A stretch of DNA of 27,246 nt, from positions 1-27,246 of IMG/VR virus record IMGVR_UViG_3300047667_000540. One strand, given 5' to 3'. Source of the stretch: a virus. This document shows positions 8,932 through 18,149 of the stretch, piece by piece. The notes under the pieces were generated by a model, which saw only the letters and a program-made list of their open reading frames with translations, ran no database searches and was not told where the DNA came from. Each line of letters starts with the position of its first letter. Within the stretch, counting starts at the first letter, position 1. Position numbers and translations under genes: made by a program.

Positions 8932-11900
8932 CTAACTACTCTGGCTGTTTTCTTCATCTGGTAATGTAACTACAACGGTTATATTTATCGAAGTACTACT
9001 TTTTCCAGAGCCAGAAGCGTCATTTACATATACTGGAATTGTAAAAGAACCATTAGTACCTCCAGTAAATCTAAGTATCTGCACATTACACGGTATTGGA
9101 AAAGAATTTGTTAGAGGTAATGGAAAATTACTAATACTTCCACTGTTTCCGTTAACAAAAGACCATGCACCTCCTGCCGGCTGTAAATTTGATTTAACCC
9201 ATCTTAAGCCTTGGTCTTGAACACCCAACACAGCACCATTAATGGCATATAAAGCTACTTGAACAAAACCACCGCTTGAGCTTAAAGTAATATCAGTAGC
9301 AGGTATAGGAGTTTGAACATTATTAACTATGTTTGATTCCATTAGTTTTGGTGTGATATTTCCTAAAAATCCACTTACAACAAAATCTTTTGAATATGAA
9401 ATATCTGCCTCTATATTACTTACATTTATATAAAATTTAAATCCATTTAAAGAACTATTATTTCTAAAGTACCTATTAACTGTATTTTTAATTAGCAATT
9501 GATTTACATTAGCGGGTAACGGAGAAACTAATGAGCCAGAAAACTCATTTGAAATGTCAGAAACAGCAAGGTTTTCAACTTTTGTTAAGGAAATATCAGC
9601 CCCAGCCAATAAAACTCCATTAATATTTTTACAGCTAATTGTAGTTAATATCGTGTTTAATGCATCATTTTCATTATAAAAAATGTTAGCTCCTTTTTCT
9701 TGACCTGTTCCTTTAATAAATACTAGTTCAAAAGGGGAGGCTGCTGCTGCGGCTGTTGTTATGGCAGTATTTAATTCAGATATTAATCCACTAGTAGAAC
9801 TTTCCCAGTATATATCTAAATTAGAATTTCTTGGTTTAACTTCCATTACTGATAATGGATCTGGCCAAACTGGGTTATCTTGCGCTATATGCTCTGGAAG
9901 CAGCGTAAATTCTAAAGGATCACTCCAGTAACAACCTATAGCACCGTTAGTTAAATCATTACCATATGAATCAATATACACTTTGTCTCCAGCACTATAT
10001 CCAAATCCTAGAGTAGTTACTTGCCAGAACATCTTTCTAGGACTACCAGTAACATCACTACTATCTACTTTCTGTTGCATGCCGCTTGTATTCCAAGGTC
10101 CTATATTCAATCCTCTTAATCTTAACCCTGAACCACCGCCATTAGTACTTGTTGGAATACCACCACTAGAACCAAAATTAAAAGGTTTTAATTCTATGGA
10201 AATTGTATTGTCAGCTCCAGCGTCGTGGTGAGGATTCAAAGATAGACCAGTAACTACACCAGGACTTATTTTAATTATATCACCAACTTCATAACCGGAT
10301 ATTCCTCCACTCACAACTTTAATTACTAGATTAGGCTCTCTCATTGAACGCTCTAGTTTATTATCCCAATAGCTGTTTGTTTCAACAGCTGGAGTATAAT
10401 CTTGAACAAGTGATCCATATTCTTGGGTGGTAGAAGTCAATTGATCTCTAAAATAAAGACCAGTTACTGTAAATGATAAAATTGCGCCAGTTCCATTTCC
10501 ACCTCCACTATTTATGTATTCAAATTCATTTGAACCAGTAGCAGGCGTACCAGACGATTGAGTTAACGTTCTTGTAAAAGTATTTTTTTCGTGTAACGGA
10601 GTTGCGGACGTAACAACATTCGCGACTTGTAGAGTTGGGTAATCAATAACCAAGTAAGGATTAGTCCCTTCATCGGTAAATTCCCTAAAAGGAACTTTAT
10701 AATTAGAGTTAGCTACTGAACTAGATTTGTATCCAGAGGTAAAAGCTATTCCAGGATCTTTGCCGCCTTGAAAAGCTTGAGCATTTAATTGAGTAGCAAC
10801 AACTGGTGGTGGTGGTGAATACGCTCCCCATTGAGCTTCGTTTCCATTACCAATTGTTATTTCACCAACAAAACCAATAGCATTTTTATTTCTCCATTTT
10901 GTTTCTGGGTTTGGATATAAAGAACCATCAACTGGGCTTTTTAAAATTATCCTATCATTAGACGAGATTTCAGCAATTGAAACAGCCATATTAGGATTTA
11001 AAGAACCTCCAGTCCAAGCTGGCAAACCCATTCCTTTTGGCCCCATGCTAGCATCATCATCATTATCTCTACTATATATAGCGTTGCTAAAAACTATGTT
11101 ATTATAATAAGCACCATAAACATTACCATATGTACTTAATCTGGCAACATTAGGATTACTTTTTGCTTGGTATATACCTGGCGCTATAAGAACTGAAGCA
11201 TCTAGTACTCTATTGGCAGAGTCATCAAAAGATACTTTACCTTCTCTATTTATACCTAAATCATTAACTTTACCTATAGCATCAACAGTGAAATAATCTA
11301 ATGTGTTTTTTCTTGTATTAAATTGTTGGCTTAAAGGTAGCCACTGTTGTGCAGATACTCTAGGGTATAAAACTGAATCACTTGTTGAAAACTGTGTTTG
11401 TTCTGGCGCTACATCTTCTGTACTTATTGGTATTTTATTTATATTATCTCCAGTTAAAGTAATATGAGACTGTAGTTTAGCTAAAGGTATGCTATATTCC
11501 GTAGTTCCAGATAAAGAATTAGGTAAATAAGCATTGTAATAATCTTCAGCTTCTTGTTTTACAACAACTTTATAACTATACCAACCTAGTGGATTAGAAT
11601 TTCCAATAATCTCAATGTCTATAGTAGAAGATAAAGTTGAAAATTGAATACTTTTGTTTAAAGTTATTCTTTTATTTGAATAGTCAACTGATATTATAGC
11701 TAGAGAAAAAGGTGTAGGAGTAGTGTCTTGATCTACGCCCTTAACTATACTTCCTATTATTATGTCGTTAGACCAATCAGCATCACTAACTTGCAATATA
11801 TTAGCTAATGTCTGTTGCGTTGGCGCTGGCGTTGATGCGCAATTTATAAAACCACTTCTATATAATCCAGGATAACCACCTGCGTAAGAAACTGTCTCAG

Positions 11901-14442
11901 GTATAGCGTTATTCCAAAACATTTTTATACTATCTCCAAACCAATTGTTTATGTTTGTTGACCTGTCTCTATATTTAGAAAAAATTGTTGATCCAGAAAA
12001 AACATCTGATGAATTTATGCTACCATTAGGGAAAACAACAGTTCCCTCATTTATAGCAGACAAAATAACATCTGAAGATCTTCCGTATTTATCTTGTAAA
12101 ACAACTCCAACTTGATAATTTCTATTTTGTTTAACACTATGTGTTATATAAGCTGCTTGTGAAGATTTATTAGAAAAGTCTTGGTCTAGTCTAAATTTTT
12201 CATTTATGCCTACATAATAGTCTAAAGTTAGAGGTGGAGTAGGTTTATCTATAAAATTACCAAAAACAACTCTATTACCAGTAACTGACTGTGTTTTAGC
12301 TCTAATAGGTATTTTATCGTAAACTCTAACCGTATCTGCTTCTGTTAAATTTCTAAAAGGTTTTCTAGACTGATAATTGTATTTAAATATTTTTGACGAA
12401 TTACCACTTATTTCTACATCTATATAACTAAACGTGTCTAACACTTTTACTTGAAGCCCATCAGACTCTTTATATAATATATCTATTTCTATTACTTTTA
12501 ATTTGTCATATAATTGATTTATAATAAATTCAGACTCTATATTTATTTCTACTTCATCTACTCTATTCTCAAAAAAAGCAACAACTGTTGAATTTGAGAT
12601 AGCATCTTCTTGAGATTTTATAACGCTAAATGCTATTGTATCGTACCTATGGTCAGCTTTTCTTGATTGAGGAGGCTGAGCGTAAGCTGCTGAAGGACTA
12701 GCTGCGCTGGGGTAACTGCTAAATGATTGTATCGGCACAATTGGAGTATCTTGTTTATTAAAAACAGTATTATTATCTGTTGAGCTAGTTAAGTAACCAT
12801 CTTGTTTTGGTATAAAAGCTGGTTGAGTAAATGGAGACATTAATGAATATTCACCATCTTCATATTTAAACCTATAAGCAAATCTAACAAATTTTTCTTT
12901 TAAAAAATCTGAATCCCCAGGCCAGTCAGACTCAAATTCTGGATTTTCTTCAGAAAAAGTTATAGCACTAGACATTATAAGCACTTTTGCATTAAACCCA
13001 GCAAACCAGCCGGGGATTGTTGAACCTACTACAATGTCATATAAGTTAGGCCTACTGGTGTTTACTACTACTGAAGCTACTTTAACGTCAGAATTTAAAG
13101 GGCCTTGATTAACTCCAGAAGAATTACCACCACCCACTGCTGAACTAATTAACATACCTTTACGAGGCTTACCATTGCAAACACACGTAAAAGCATAATT
13201 AGTGCTTTGTCTACCTGGAAAATTATCAGTTGGGTTTCTATAAAAAGGAGTACCAGAAGTTATTTGACCAACTAGTGAAGCCTCTTTAAATCTTTCAGAC
13301 TTAGTGTATGATGTTGGATAATATAATTTTATATCTTTACCACTAAACACTAAATCAGATTTTACTGTAGATTCAATTTCAAAATAAAAAGGATTGGTTG
13401 TGCTGAGAGCTTTTATTCTAATGTTTTGAGTTTGGGAAGTTGCTGCTGCGTCTGGATCAATAACTAAAAAATTACCTGGCTTTAAAGATTGGTATTTAAT
13501 AGGTACATCACAATCAAAGCTGGTTATTAAAGTGGTATTTATTGGTATTTCCACTTGCGCTCCAATTATTATTGGATTAATGCTTGAATTAAATACTGTT
13601 ATAGTTTTTGTAGCAGGAACAACGTTATTGACAACAACTGAAGTTATGTAAGAAATACCAGGACCACCAAAGCCGGTTATTTTCATTCCAGTAACAACAT
13701 TGTTAACACCTGTTGCAGGGACTTCAAAAACTGTACCTCCAGCTGGTATGATTGCATTATTAGTAACACTACCGTCAGGTAAAGTAGTATGGTATTCATT
13801 TGAATGGTAGCTAGATGCTACTTCAACAGAAGTTGCATTATATAATTTAATGCTGCTATGAAGCTGAGCAGTCTTATAAGGATAGTATTTAGCTAAAGAT
13901 ATTTGTTCTTCTGTTGTGTAATGAGTTGGTGTTGAGAGACCAGAACTATTAGCTAAGTTTACATTTATTTTTCTAGGTTGGTTTCTATTGTCAGTCCAAA
14001 ACAGTAATTCTTCTATTAAATTAACACCGTTTATTAAATTTGTGGTTGAAAAATTTAAAAAATTTCCATTTACCAAAACACGAGACTGACCTAGTATCAA
14101 ATCATAAACATGTATAGCACAATAAGCACCAGCTGGAGCTGGATTTGATAAAGAGCCAGAAGACGAATCTGTGTAATTTGTTATATATACATATATTCTA
14201 TCATTAGCGCTATCCATTAAGTTGCCTATAATTACAGCACCATCAACAGTAGATCCATTACTAGAGGTAAAAGAGTTAAGTTTTAAATTACCTAATACAT
14301 TTTCTAATGCACCAACATCAGCACCCTCTGATTTACTTACATTTATATTTTGAGCATCTCTATACTCGCCTTTAGATAATAATCTATCATCTAAGTCTTT
14401 ATTCATTTTAGACTTGATAAAAGTATTTTGCGCTTTTGCCAT
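8932..14442 (-). CDS. Giant tail nozzle/muzzle-type structural protein, 1836 aa
   Basis: The N-terminus (NTFIKSKMNKDLDDRLLSKG, then EYRDAQNINVS and a GALENVLGN block) is the hallmark opening of large podovirus tail-tube proteins in marine and crAss-like phages. A conserved block near residues 765-795 reads KQNRNYQVGVVLQDKYGRSS. Another, at about 945-1035, reads SYKVVVKQEAEDYYNAYLP and then DNINKIPIS. Residues about 1320-1490 hold two copies of a Gly-rich beta module ending in YEVGDIIKI and YSAGDKVYI. The last 200 residues are beta-rich, like an Ig-type or lectin-like fold. No membrane segment or signal peptide is visible. It starts 6 bases after the 399-aa adaptor gene. By order and sequence it is the nozzle below the adaptor ring, with the inserted modules probably exposed for receptor contact. 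It is about twice the length of T7 gp12. Confidence 0.88.
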   Translation of the reverse strand: MAKAQNTFIKSKMNKDLDDRLLSKGEYRDAQNINVSKSEGADVGALENVLGNLKLNSFTSSNGSTVDGAVIIGNLMDSANDRIYVYITNYTDSSSGSLSNPAPAGAYCAIHVYDLILGQSRVLVNGNFLNFSTTNLINGVNLIEELLFWTDNRNQPRKINVNLANSSGLSTPTHYTTEEQISLAKYYPYKTAQLHSSIKLYNATSVEVASSYHSNEYHTTLPDGSVTNNAIIPAGGTVFEVPATGVNNVVTGMKITGFGGPGISYITSVVVNNVVPATKTITVFNSSINPIIIGAQVEIPINTTLITSFDCDVPIKYQSLKPGNFLVIDPDAAATSQTQNIRIKALSTTNPFYFEIESTVKSDLVFSGKDIKLYYPTSYTKSERFKEASLVGQITSGTPFYRNPTDNFPGRQSTNYAFTCVCNGKPRKGMLISSAVGGGNSSGVNQGPLNSDVKVASVVVNTSRPNLYDIVVGSTIPGWFAGFNAKVLIMSSAITFSEENPEFESDWPGDSDFLKEKFVRFAYRFKYEDGEYSLMSPFTQPAFIPKQDGYLTSSTDNNTVFNKQDTPIVPIQSFSSYPSAASPSAAYAQPPQSRKADHRYDTIAFSVIKSQEDAISNSTVVAFFENRVDEVEINIESEFIINQLYDKLKVIEIDILYKESDGLQVKVLDTFSYIDVEISGNSSKIFKYNYQSRKPFRNLTEADTVRVYDKIPIRAKTQSVTGNRVVFGNFIDKPTPPLTLDYYVGINEKFRLDQDFSNKSSQAAYITHSVKQNRNYQVGVVLQDKYGRSSDVILSAINEGTVVFPNGSINSSDVFSGSTIFSKYRDRSTNINNWFGDSIKMFWNNAIPETVSYAGGYPGLYRSGFINCASTPAPTQQTLANILQVSDADWSNDIIIGSIVKGVDQDTTPTPFSLAIISVDYSNKRITLNKSIQFSTLSSTIDIEIIGNSNPLGWYSYKVVVKQEAEDYYNAYLPNSLSGTTEYSIPLAKLQSHITLTGDNINKIPISTEDVAPEQTQFSTSDSVLYPRVSAQQWLPLSQQFNTRKNTLDYFTVDAIGKVNDLGINREGKVSFDDSANRVLDASVLIAPGIYQAKSNPNVARLSTYGNVYGAYYNNIVFSNAIYSRDNDDDASMGPKGMGLPAWTGGSLNPNMAVSIAEISSNDRIILKSPVDGSLYPNPETKWRNKNAIGFVGEITIGNGNEAQWGAYSPPPPVVATQLNAQAFQGGKDPGIAFTSGYKSSSVANSNYKVPFREFTDEGTNPYLVIDYPTLQVANVVTSATPLHEKNTFTRTLTQSSGTPATGSNEFEYINSGGGNGTGAILSFTVTGLYFRDQLTSTTQEYGSLVQDYTPAVETNSYWDNKLERSMREPNLVIKVVSGGISGYEVGDIIKISPGVVTGLSLNPHHDAGADNTISIELKPFNFGSSGGIPTSTNGGGSGLRLRGLNIGPWNTSGMQQKVDSSDVTGSPRKMFWQVTTLGFGYSAGDKVYIDSYGNDLTNGAIGCYWSDPLEFTLLPEHIAQDNPVWPDPLSVMEVKPRNSNLDIYWESSTSGLISELNTAITTAAAAASPFELVFIKGTGQEKGANIFYNENDALNTILTTISCKNINGVLLAGADISLTKVENLAVSDISNEFSGSLVSPLPANVNQLLIKNTVNRYFRNNSSLNGFKFYINVSNIEADISYSKDFVVSGFLGNITPKLMESNIVNNVQTPIPATDITLSSSGGFVQVALYAINGAVLGVQDQGLRWVKSNLQPAGGAWSFVNGNSGSISNFPLPLTNSFPIPCNVQILRFTGGTNGSFTIPVYVNDASGSGKSSTSINITVVVTLPDEENSQSS

Positions 14443-14448
14443 TTAATT

Positions 14449-15648
14449 CTAGTGTTTAATCCATTTAGACTTACCTCTCATAACTTGAGTAAATTCACCT
14501 AATTTTATATTACTTAATCTTATTTTCGCATTTCTTAATTTAGCAGATTTTTCTTTTTTAAATCTTTGAACTATGTATTCTGGTGTCTTTGGGCGATAAG
14601 CTATAATATTGTATACCATGTAAGCATATAATGCATCCTCGGCCATCTTAGGTATCTTAGTATCCTCATCATAACCAAGTCCATCAGATATATATTCTAG
14701 CAGTATTAACCTATTGGCTAAGTCACTACTAAACGAAAATACTCCACGTCTTTCGTCTATTGTAAACCATCCATTTTTTTGAGATATTTGAGGATCTAGC
14801 CCGTATCTTTGTCCATACGCCATTTTCCACCAATCCCAGCCATTAACATTAGCATTGCTATTTACATTAGCTAAAGTTTCATTGCCACTTATGTTGTTAC
14901 TGTTAGAAGATCTCCACCTACCGTTAACTAGGGACTGTTTAGATTCTAAAGCATTACCATAAAAATCTTGCGTAGGTATCCCACTAGAGTCTTGTAATGG
15001 TGTGAAAGTAGGGTTTGAAGTTAGAGTTGTAGGGTATATTATATGTTTAACACCAGCACCATCAACCCAAGATAATTGAACGTAATTAACATAGTCTTGT
15101 GGCAGAACTAAAGATAAGCTAGGTGGTATAGTTAATTCTTGAGATTTAACACTTCTTAAAGTGTCGTAGCTAAATTCTTGTAAACCTCTTTTGGCATGGA
15201 ATACCACATCGGATCTTTTTGTTCTAGGTATTAACTTGTCAGTACCAACATATATAATCATGAAATTATTAATAATATCTTTTAAATCAACATATTCATA
15301 ATTTTTATAATTATCCCATAGCGAAGAATTAATTAATTTAATTTCTACTATAGAAGTGCTTGGAACCGCAGTACCTGCAGAAACTAAAGAAACGCTTTGA
15401 GTTCTTACTCCTCTATCAACGGTAGTACTTAAAGTTGCAGTTATTTTATAAGGATCTAAAGTTGGATATTGCTCTACGTTGTCTATATATATTTTAAAAT
15501 TATTTACAGAAGTTGCTGTATCTGTAGCATTCCATATTAAAGGAGTTAAAGTATTGGGCCATGTAAAGTTATTTGTAGCGTTACCGTTAGGCGTGTATAC
15601 TACAGATCCTTCGTAATATTCTGAACTAGTTTGTTTTATTAAACCCAT
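14449..15648 (-). CDS. Head-to-tail ring/adaptor protein (T7 gp11-like position), 399 aa
   Basis: The first 110 residues are a beta-rich domain (YEGSVVYTPNGNATNNFTWP). Residues about 147-194 hold the strongest block: DVVFHAKRGLQEFSYDTLRS, then LTIPPSLSLVLPQDYVNYVQ. Sequences of this form are typical of the tail-stabilisation or ring proteins that sit under the portal in crAss-like and other short-tailed phages. The C-terminal third (MAEDALYAYMVYNIIAYRP, then KEKSAKLRNAKIRLSNIKLG) is helical and basic and ends in KSKWIKH, a common ending in this family. The gene lies 3 bases after the 387-aa ring-type gene and 6 bases before the nozzle gene, which is the T7 11-12 order. The ring assignment is from remembered family similarity and position. 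Confidence 0.85.
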   Translation of the reverse strand: MGLIKQTSSEYYEGSVVYTPNGNATNNFTWPNTLTPLIWNATDTATSVNNFKIYIDNVEQYPTLDPYKITATLSTTVDRGVRTQSVSLVSAGTAVPSTSIVEIKLINSSLWDNYKNYEYVDLKDIINNFMIIYVGTDKLIPRTKRSDVVFHAKRGLQEFSYDTLRSVKSQELTIPPSLSLVLPQDYVNYVQLSWVDGAGVKHIIYPTTLTSNPTFTPLQDSSGIPTQDFYGNALESKQSLVNGRWRSSNSNNISGNETLANVNSNANVNGWDWWKMAYGQRYGLDPQISQKNGWFTIDERRGVFSFSSDLANRLILLEYISDGLGYDEDTKIPKMAEDALYAYMVYNIIAYRPKTPEYIVQRFKKEKSAKLRNAKIRLSNIKLGEFTQVMRGKSKWIKH

Positions 15649-15651
15649 AAT

Positions 15652-16776
15652 TTATTTCTTTGAATTTGTTTCTTCTATTTGCTGCAACCCACTAGCCGCT
15701 TGAATTATTTGAGTGTCTTTTATTATTAAACCAGCGTATTTTAAAACACCTAGTATAGTCTCTGTTTGCTGGCTTTCACTTATTTCAAATTGAATAGAAC
15801 CTTGACCAGTACCACTCATTAAATTAGCCTCTGTAAGTGTTATTATAATATTAATAGAAGGTGAACCTGTAATAAAAGAATTTGTTGCAATAGTTATAGT
15901 ATCTCCAACAGCGTAGTTTTTACCAGATAACGTTACATTTATAAAAGTATTAGTGTTTGTTAGTGTTACTGCACCAGTTCCATTTACTGTAAAATTTATT
16001 TCCGCTCCAGTGCCACTACCATTTGTTTGAAAAGTTAAATTTCCAGTGCCAGCAGCTCCTTGAGTTAAAGGATAGCTAATAGAGGTTGCTGGTGCAACGG
16101 CGCCAGCAGCACTTCCAATTAAATTAGTTGAAGAAGTTAAAGAAGCTACAGCTAAACCGCTAGGTACATATAAATTAGAATCGTATATATACTGTCCTAA
16201 ACTACCTATAGTAAAACCCCACCTGGCATCTAATGGTTTTCTTATGTAATTAAATTCTACATCATCATTAGAAGGTGTGGAATTTAAGCTAGGATATACA
16301 GTTATTTTGTTAGCGGCATAAACACCTATAGGAAAATTTAAACTAGGCTGTAGTAAAGGAGATTTTGTTTGTAGATAATACTGTTTTTTACCCATCAACT
16401 CTATTTGAGGTGAGCCATTAGCTTTAGAATAAACTACACTACCCATTCTATGAACTGGAGATGAATTTGAGCTAGCGTCTTTGATTGGTTCTAAATATGT
16501 TACAGAGCTATCTGTATTTACTACGTGAGAACTAGCCTTAGCCGTTTCATCAAAAGTTTGAAACTCTTCATAAGTATGATCCATTCTTGACGCATACTCC
16601 ACGTCTGTTTTTGGCATTCGTAAAAATTGGTTGTAGTCTTCAAAAAACTTTTCAAAAGTTTCTAATTGAACTTGTGTAGCTAATTTATTAAACTCATCAG
16701 GAGTTAAATAACCACGTTGTTCTTTATTAAGAATACTTAATACTGTAGTGTATACCGTGTTTACGTTTATTGCCAT
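15652..16776 (-). CDS. Ring/connector-type tail protein, 374 aa
   Basis: An in-frame ATG at 16815 would extend the protein by 13 residues, but it lies inside an intrinsic terminator hairpin and encodes an unlike sequence. The ATG at 16776 has a TATTAAA leader and begins MAINVNTVYTTVLSILNKEQ, the expected opening. It continues RGYLTPDEFNKLATQVQLET, a conserved start seen in phage genes beside the tail adaptor. From about residue 60 to 210 it has blocks including VHRMGSVVYSK and NKITVYPSLNS. An inserted Gly-rich beta module at about 235-310 ends in GKNYAVGDTITI. The C-terminus (VLKYAGLIIKDTQIIQAASG) is a conserved tail of the same family. It is the first gene after the second terminator. Probably one of the rings joining portal and nozzle. 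Confidence 0.83.
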   Translation of the reverse strand: MAINVNTVYTTVLSILNKEQRGYLTPDEFNKLATQVQLETFEKFFEDYNQFLRMPKTDVEYASRMDHTYEEFQTFDETAKASSHVVNTDSSVTYLEPIKDASSNSSPVHRMGSVVYSKANGSPQIELMGKKQYYLQTKSPLLQPSLNFPIGVYAANKITVYPSLNSTPSNDDVEFNYIRKPLDARWGFTIGSLGQYIYDSNLYVPSGLAVASLTSSTNLIGSAAGAVAPATSISYPLTQGAAGTGNLTFQTNGSGTGAEINFTVNGTGAVTLTNTNTFINVTLSGKNYAVGDTITIATNSFITGSPSINIIITLTEANLMSGTGQGSIQFEISESQQTETILGVLKYAGLIIKDTQIIQAASGLQQIEETNSKK

Positions 16777-16788
16777 TTTAATATTTTT

Positions 16789-16819
16789 AAAAAAAAAGGG
16801 TGGCGATAAAACCACCCTT
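16789..16819 (-). terminator. Intrinsic terminator after the 261-aa gene
   Basis: Read on the minus strand, AAGGGTGG and CCACCCTT form an 8-bp stem around an 8-base loop, followed at once by a run of nine T. It sits 15 bases after the stop of the 261-aa gene and 12 bases before the ATG at 16776. It overlaps the alternative longer start of the ring-protein gene and so argues against that start. Some read-through, or a promoter not visible here, must feed the tail genes. Confidence 0.85.
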
Positions 16820-16834
16820 GTTTATAATCACTTG

Positions 16835-17620
16835 TTATTTTACTTTTTTATTTATAGATTTGTAAACCTCAAGTCCTTCGTCTGTTTTAAACCACGCAGC
16901 CATTGCTGAATAAGGGTTTTCGTCAAAAGGTACAGTCATTAGTTTACGACCATTAGATGTCCATTTAAATGTTCTTTGATCATCGGCTAAAGAAATTATA
17001 TTTTTTTCTGTAGCTACAATAGCAAAGTTTCTTAATACAACATTTTCGTCTTGAGATAATTCCATAAAAAGATTTGGTTGTTCTTTAGCAAATAATAATA
17101 AATCTCTTTTTAGCTCTTTAGAACTTAATTTACCTACACTAGAACCTTTTTCAACTCTTAATATAGCCTCTGCTTGGTCAATATCCATTTCGTAAGCCAT
17201 ATTCATAGCGGCTAACTCCATCTCTAACCAATCATGCTGGTCAGATGCTTCTTGTTTTTGATCATGCTCAGTAAATATTAATCCTCTATGAGGGTGTTTT
17301 TCTAAAAACTCTTGTAAGTTTCTTTTTTCTTTAGGAACCATTAAGTGTCCCATTTCAAACATTATATGCTTTAAAGTAACATTACCTTTTTGCTCATCAA
17401 CAAAAATACTTTTATGATTTGTTGCATATCTTAATTCTCTTTCATAACCAACTTTAGAATCAAACCATACTAAAGGGTATTTAGCAGAGTGTCTTGAAGG
17501 TAAAGTATATGTAAGAGGATTTTTATTTCTTAATAGATAGTAATTTCTATCTTTATATTCCCAAGTTTTTTCTTTAGACTCTTGTTTGGGTGCATGAGCT
17601 TTTTTTTCTTTTGTTTCCAT
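16835..17620 (-). CDS. Conserved phage protein of unknown function, 261 aa
   Basis: The first 20 residues are rich in Lys and Glu. From about residue 20 the protein reads WEYKDRNYYLLRNKNPLTYT, then LVWFDSKVGYERELRYA and VDEQKGNVTLKHIMFEMGHL. I recall this arrangement from Bacteroidetes and marine phage genomes, next to the major capsid or tail genes, without an assigned role. Residues about 130-155 (LEMELAAMNMAYEMDIDQAE) are helical and acidic. No catalytic motif, membrane segment or signal peptide is visible. The gene starts behind a (TATTA)n pentamer leader, follows the 145-aa gene by 35 bases and ends just before a strong terminator. A head-completion or assembly role is possible from position, but nothing in the sequence proves it. 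Confidence 0.85.
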   Translation of the reverse strand: METKEKKAHAPKQESKEKTWEYKDRNYYLLRNKNPLTYTLPSRHSAKYPLVWFDSKVGYERELRYATNHKSIFVDEQKGNVTLKHIMFEMGHLMVPKEKRNLQEFLEKHPHRGLIFTEHDQKQEASDQHDWLEMELAAMNMAYEMDIDQAEAILRVEKGSSVGKLSSKELKRDLLLFAKEQPNLFMELSQDENVVLRNFAIVATEKNIISLADDQRTFKWTSNGRKLMTVPFDENPYSAMAAWFKTDEGLEVYKSINKKVK

Positions 17621-17638
17621 AATATAATATAATATAAT
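17621..17638 (-). repeat. AATAT pentamer repeat abutting a start codon
   Basis: Three AATAT units plus AAT (plus-strand reading) lie directly against the ATG of the 261-aa gene, so the minus strand reads TATTATATTATATTATG. The next bases, ATAATTAAAAAT, continue the A/T-only leader. The scaffold-like gene has the same leader with one unit fewer. It could act as an SD-independent translation leader or as part of a promoter; neither is shown. Confidence 0.55.
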
Positions 17639-17655
17639 AATTAAAAATTGGTTAT

Positions 17656-18093
17656 TTAAGTTGAAGTAACTTTTGTGTATTCACTAGTTGCTATACTAAT
17701 AGGAACAGGGATACTAAATGTATCAGGATTTTGACCACTTGTGCCACTATAAACTATAGGTCCATTTATAACACCACTTAAACCAGCACTAGATGATATT
17801 GCTGACCAAAACACGTTTTTGAATTCTGATGCAGAAAGCTGAAAATCAGGCCTATTGCTAGGTGCTGTGTAGGCTATAACTTTACTTGCCATAGCTAAAT
17901 CACTAGTTCCGTCTGCAATTATTGACAACGGTGTATAAAGAATTTTTACTATGAAAGTAGTTCCAACGAACAAAATATCAATTGTAGAAACATTATCGCA
18001 GCTAATTAGATTAATATAATTATCAAAATCAACTCTATACGGGGTTAACGTTGCCCCATCTCCAATTCTAACTCCTAAATTTAAATAACCCAT
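17656..18093 (-). CDS. Small probable capsid-associated protein, 145 aa
   Basis: This short protein starts MGYLNLGVRIGDGATLTPYR, is predicted mostly beta, and has no charged clusters. Its region FKNVFWSAISSSAGLSGVIN followed by GPIV resembles the part of the 117-aa protein encoded just upstream (FAEAFSLAMGTSGPALV, then GPIV), so the two look like diverged paralogs. It starts 14 bases after the first terminator, behind TTTAAATAAAAAACAA. Encoded two genes after the major capsid protein, it may be a decoration, cement or head-fibre-base protein. That role is inferred from position and size only. Confidence 0.75.
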   Translation of the reverse strand: MGYLNLGVRIGDGATLTPYRVDFDNYINLISCDNVSTIDILFVGTTFIVKILYTPLSIIADGTSDLAMASKVIAYTAPSNRPDFQLSASEFKNVFWSAISSSAGLSGVINGPIVYSGTSGQNPDTFSIPVPISIATSEYTKVTST

Positions 18094-18106
18094 TTGTTTT
18101 TTATTT

Positions 18107-18135
18107 AAAAAAAGACCCCGCCGAAGCGGGATCTT
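18107..18135 (-). terminator. Intrinsic terminator with UUCG tetraloop after the capsid genes
   Basis: On the minus strand GATCCCGC and GCGGGGTC form an 8-bp stem with one G-U pair around a TTCG tetraloop closed by C-G, followed by seven T. The C(UUCG)G loop is an exceptionally stable RNA hairpin cap. It lies 14 bases after the stop of the 117-aa gene, so it ends the major capsid transcript and protects its 3' end. Its GC-rich stem stands out from the AT-rich surroundings. Confidence 0.9.
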
Positions 18136-18149
18136 AAGTATAACCTTGA

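Noticed and set aside
16777-16815. Longer start for the ring protein (13 extra residues)
   Set aside because: The upstream ATG lies in the terminator stem and the extra residues are Phe/Lys-rich translation of the T-run; the downstream ATG gives the expected family start.
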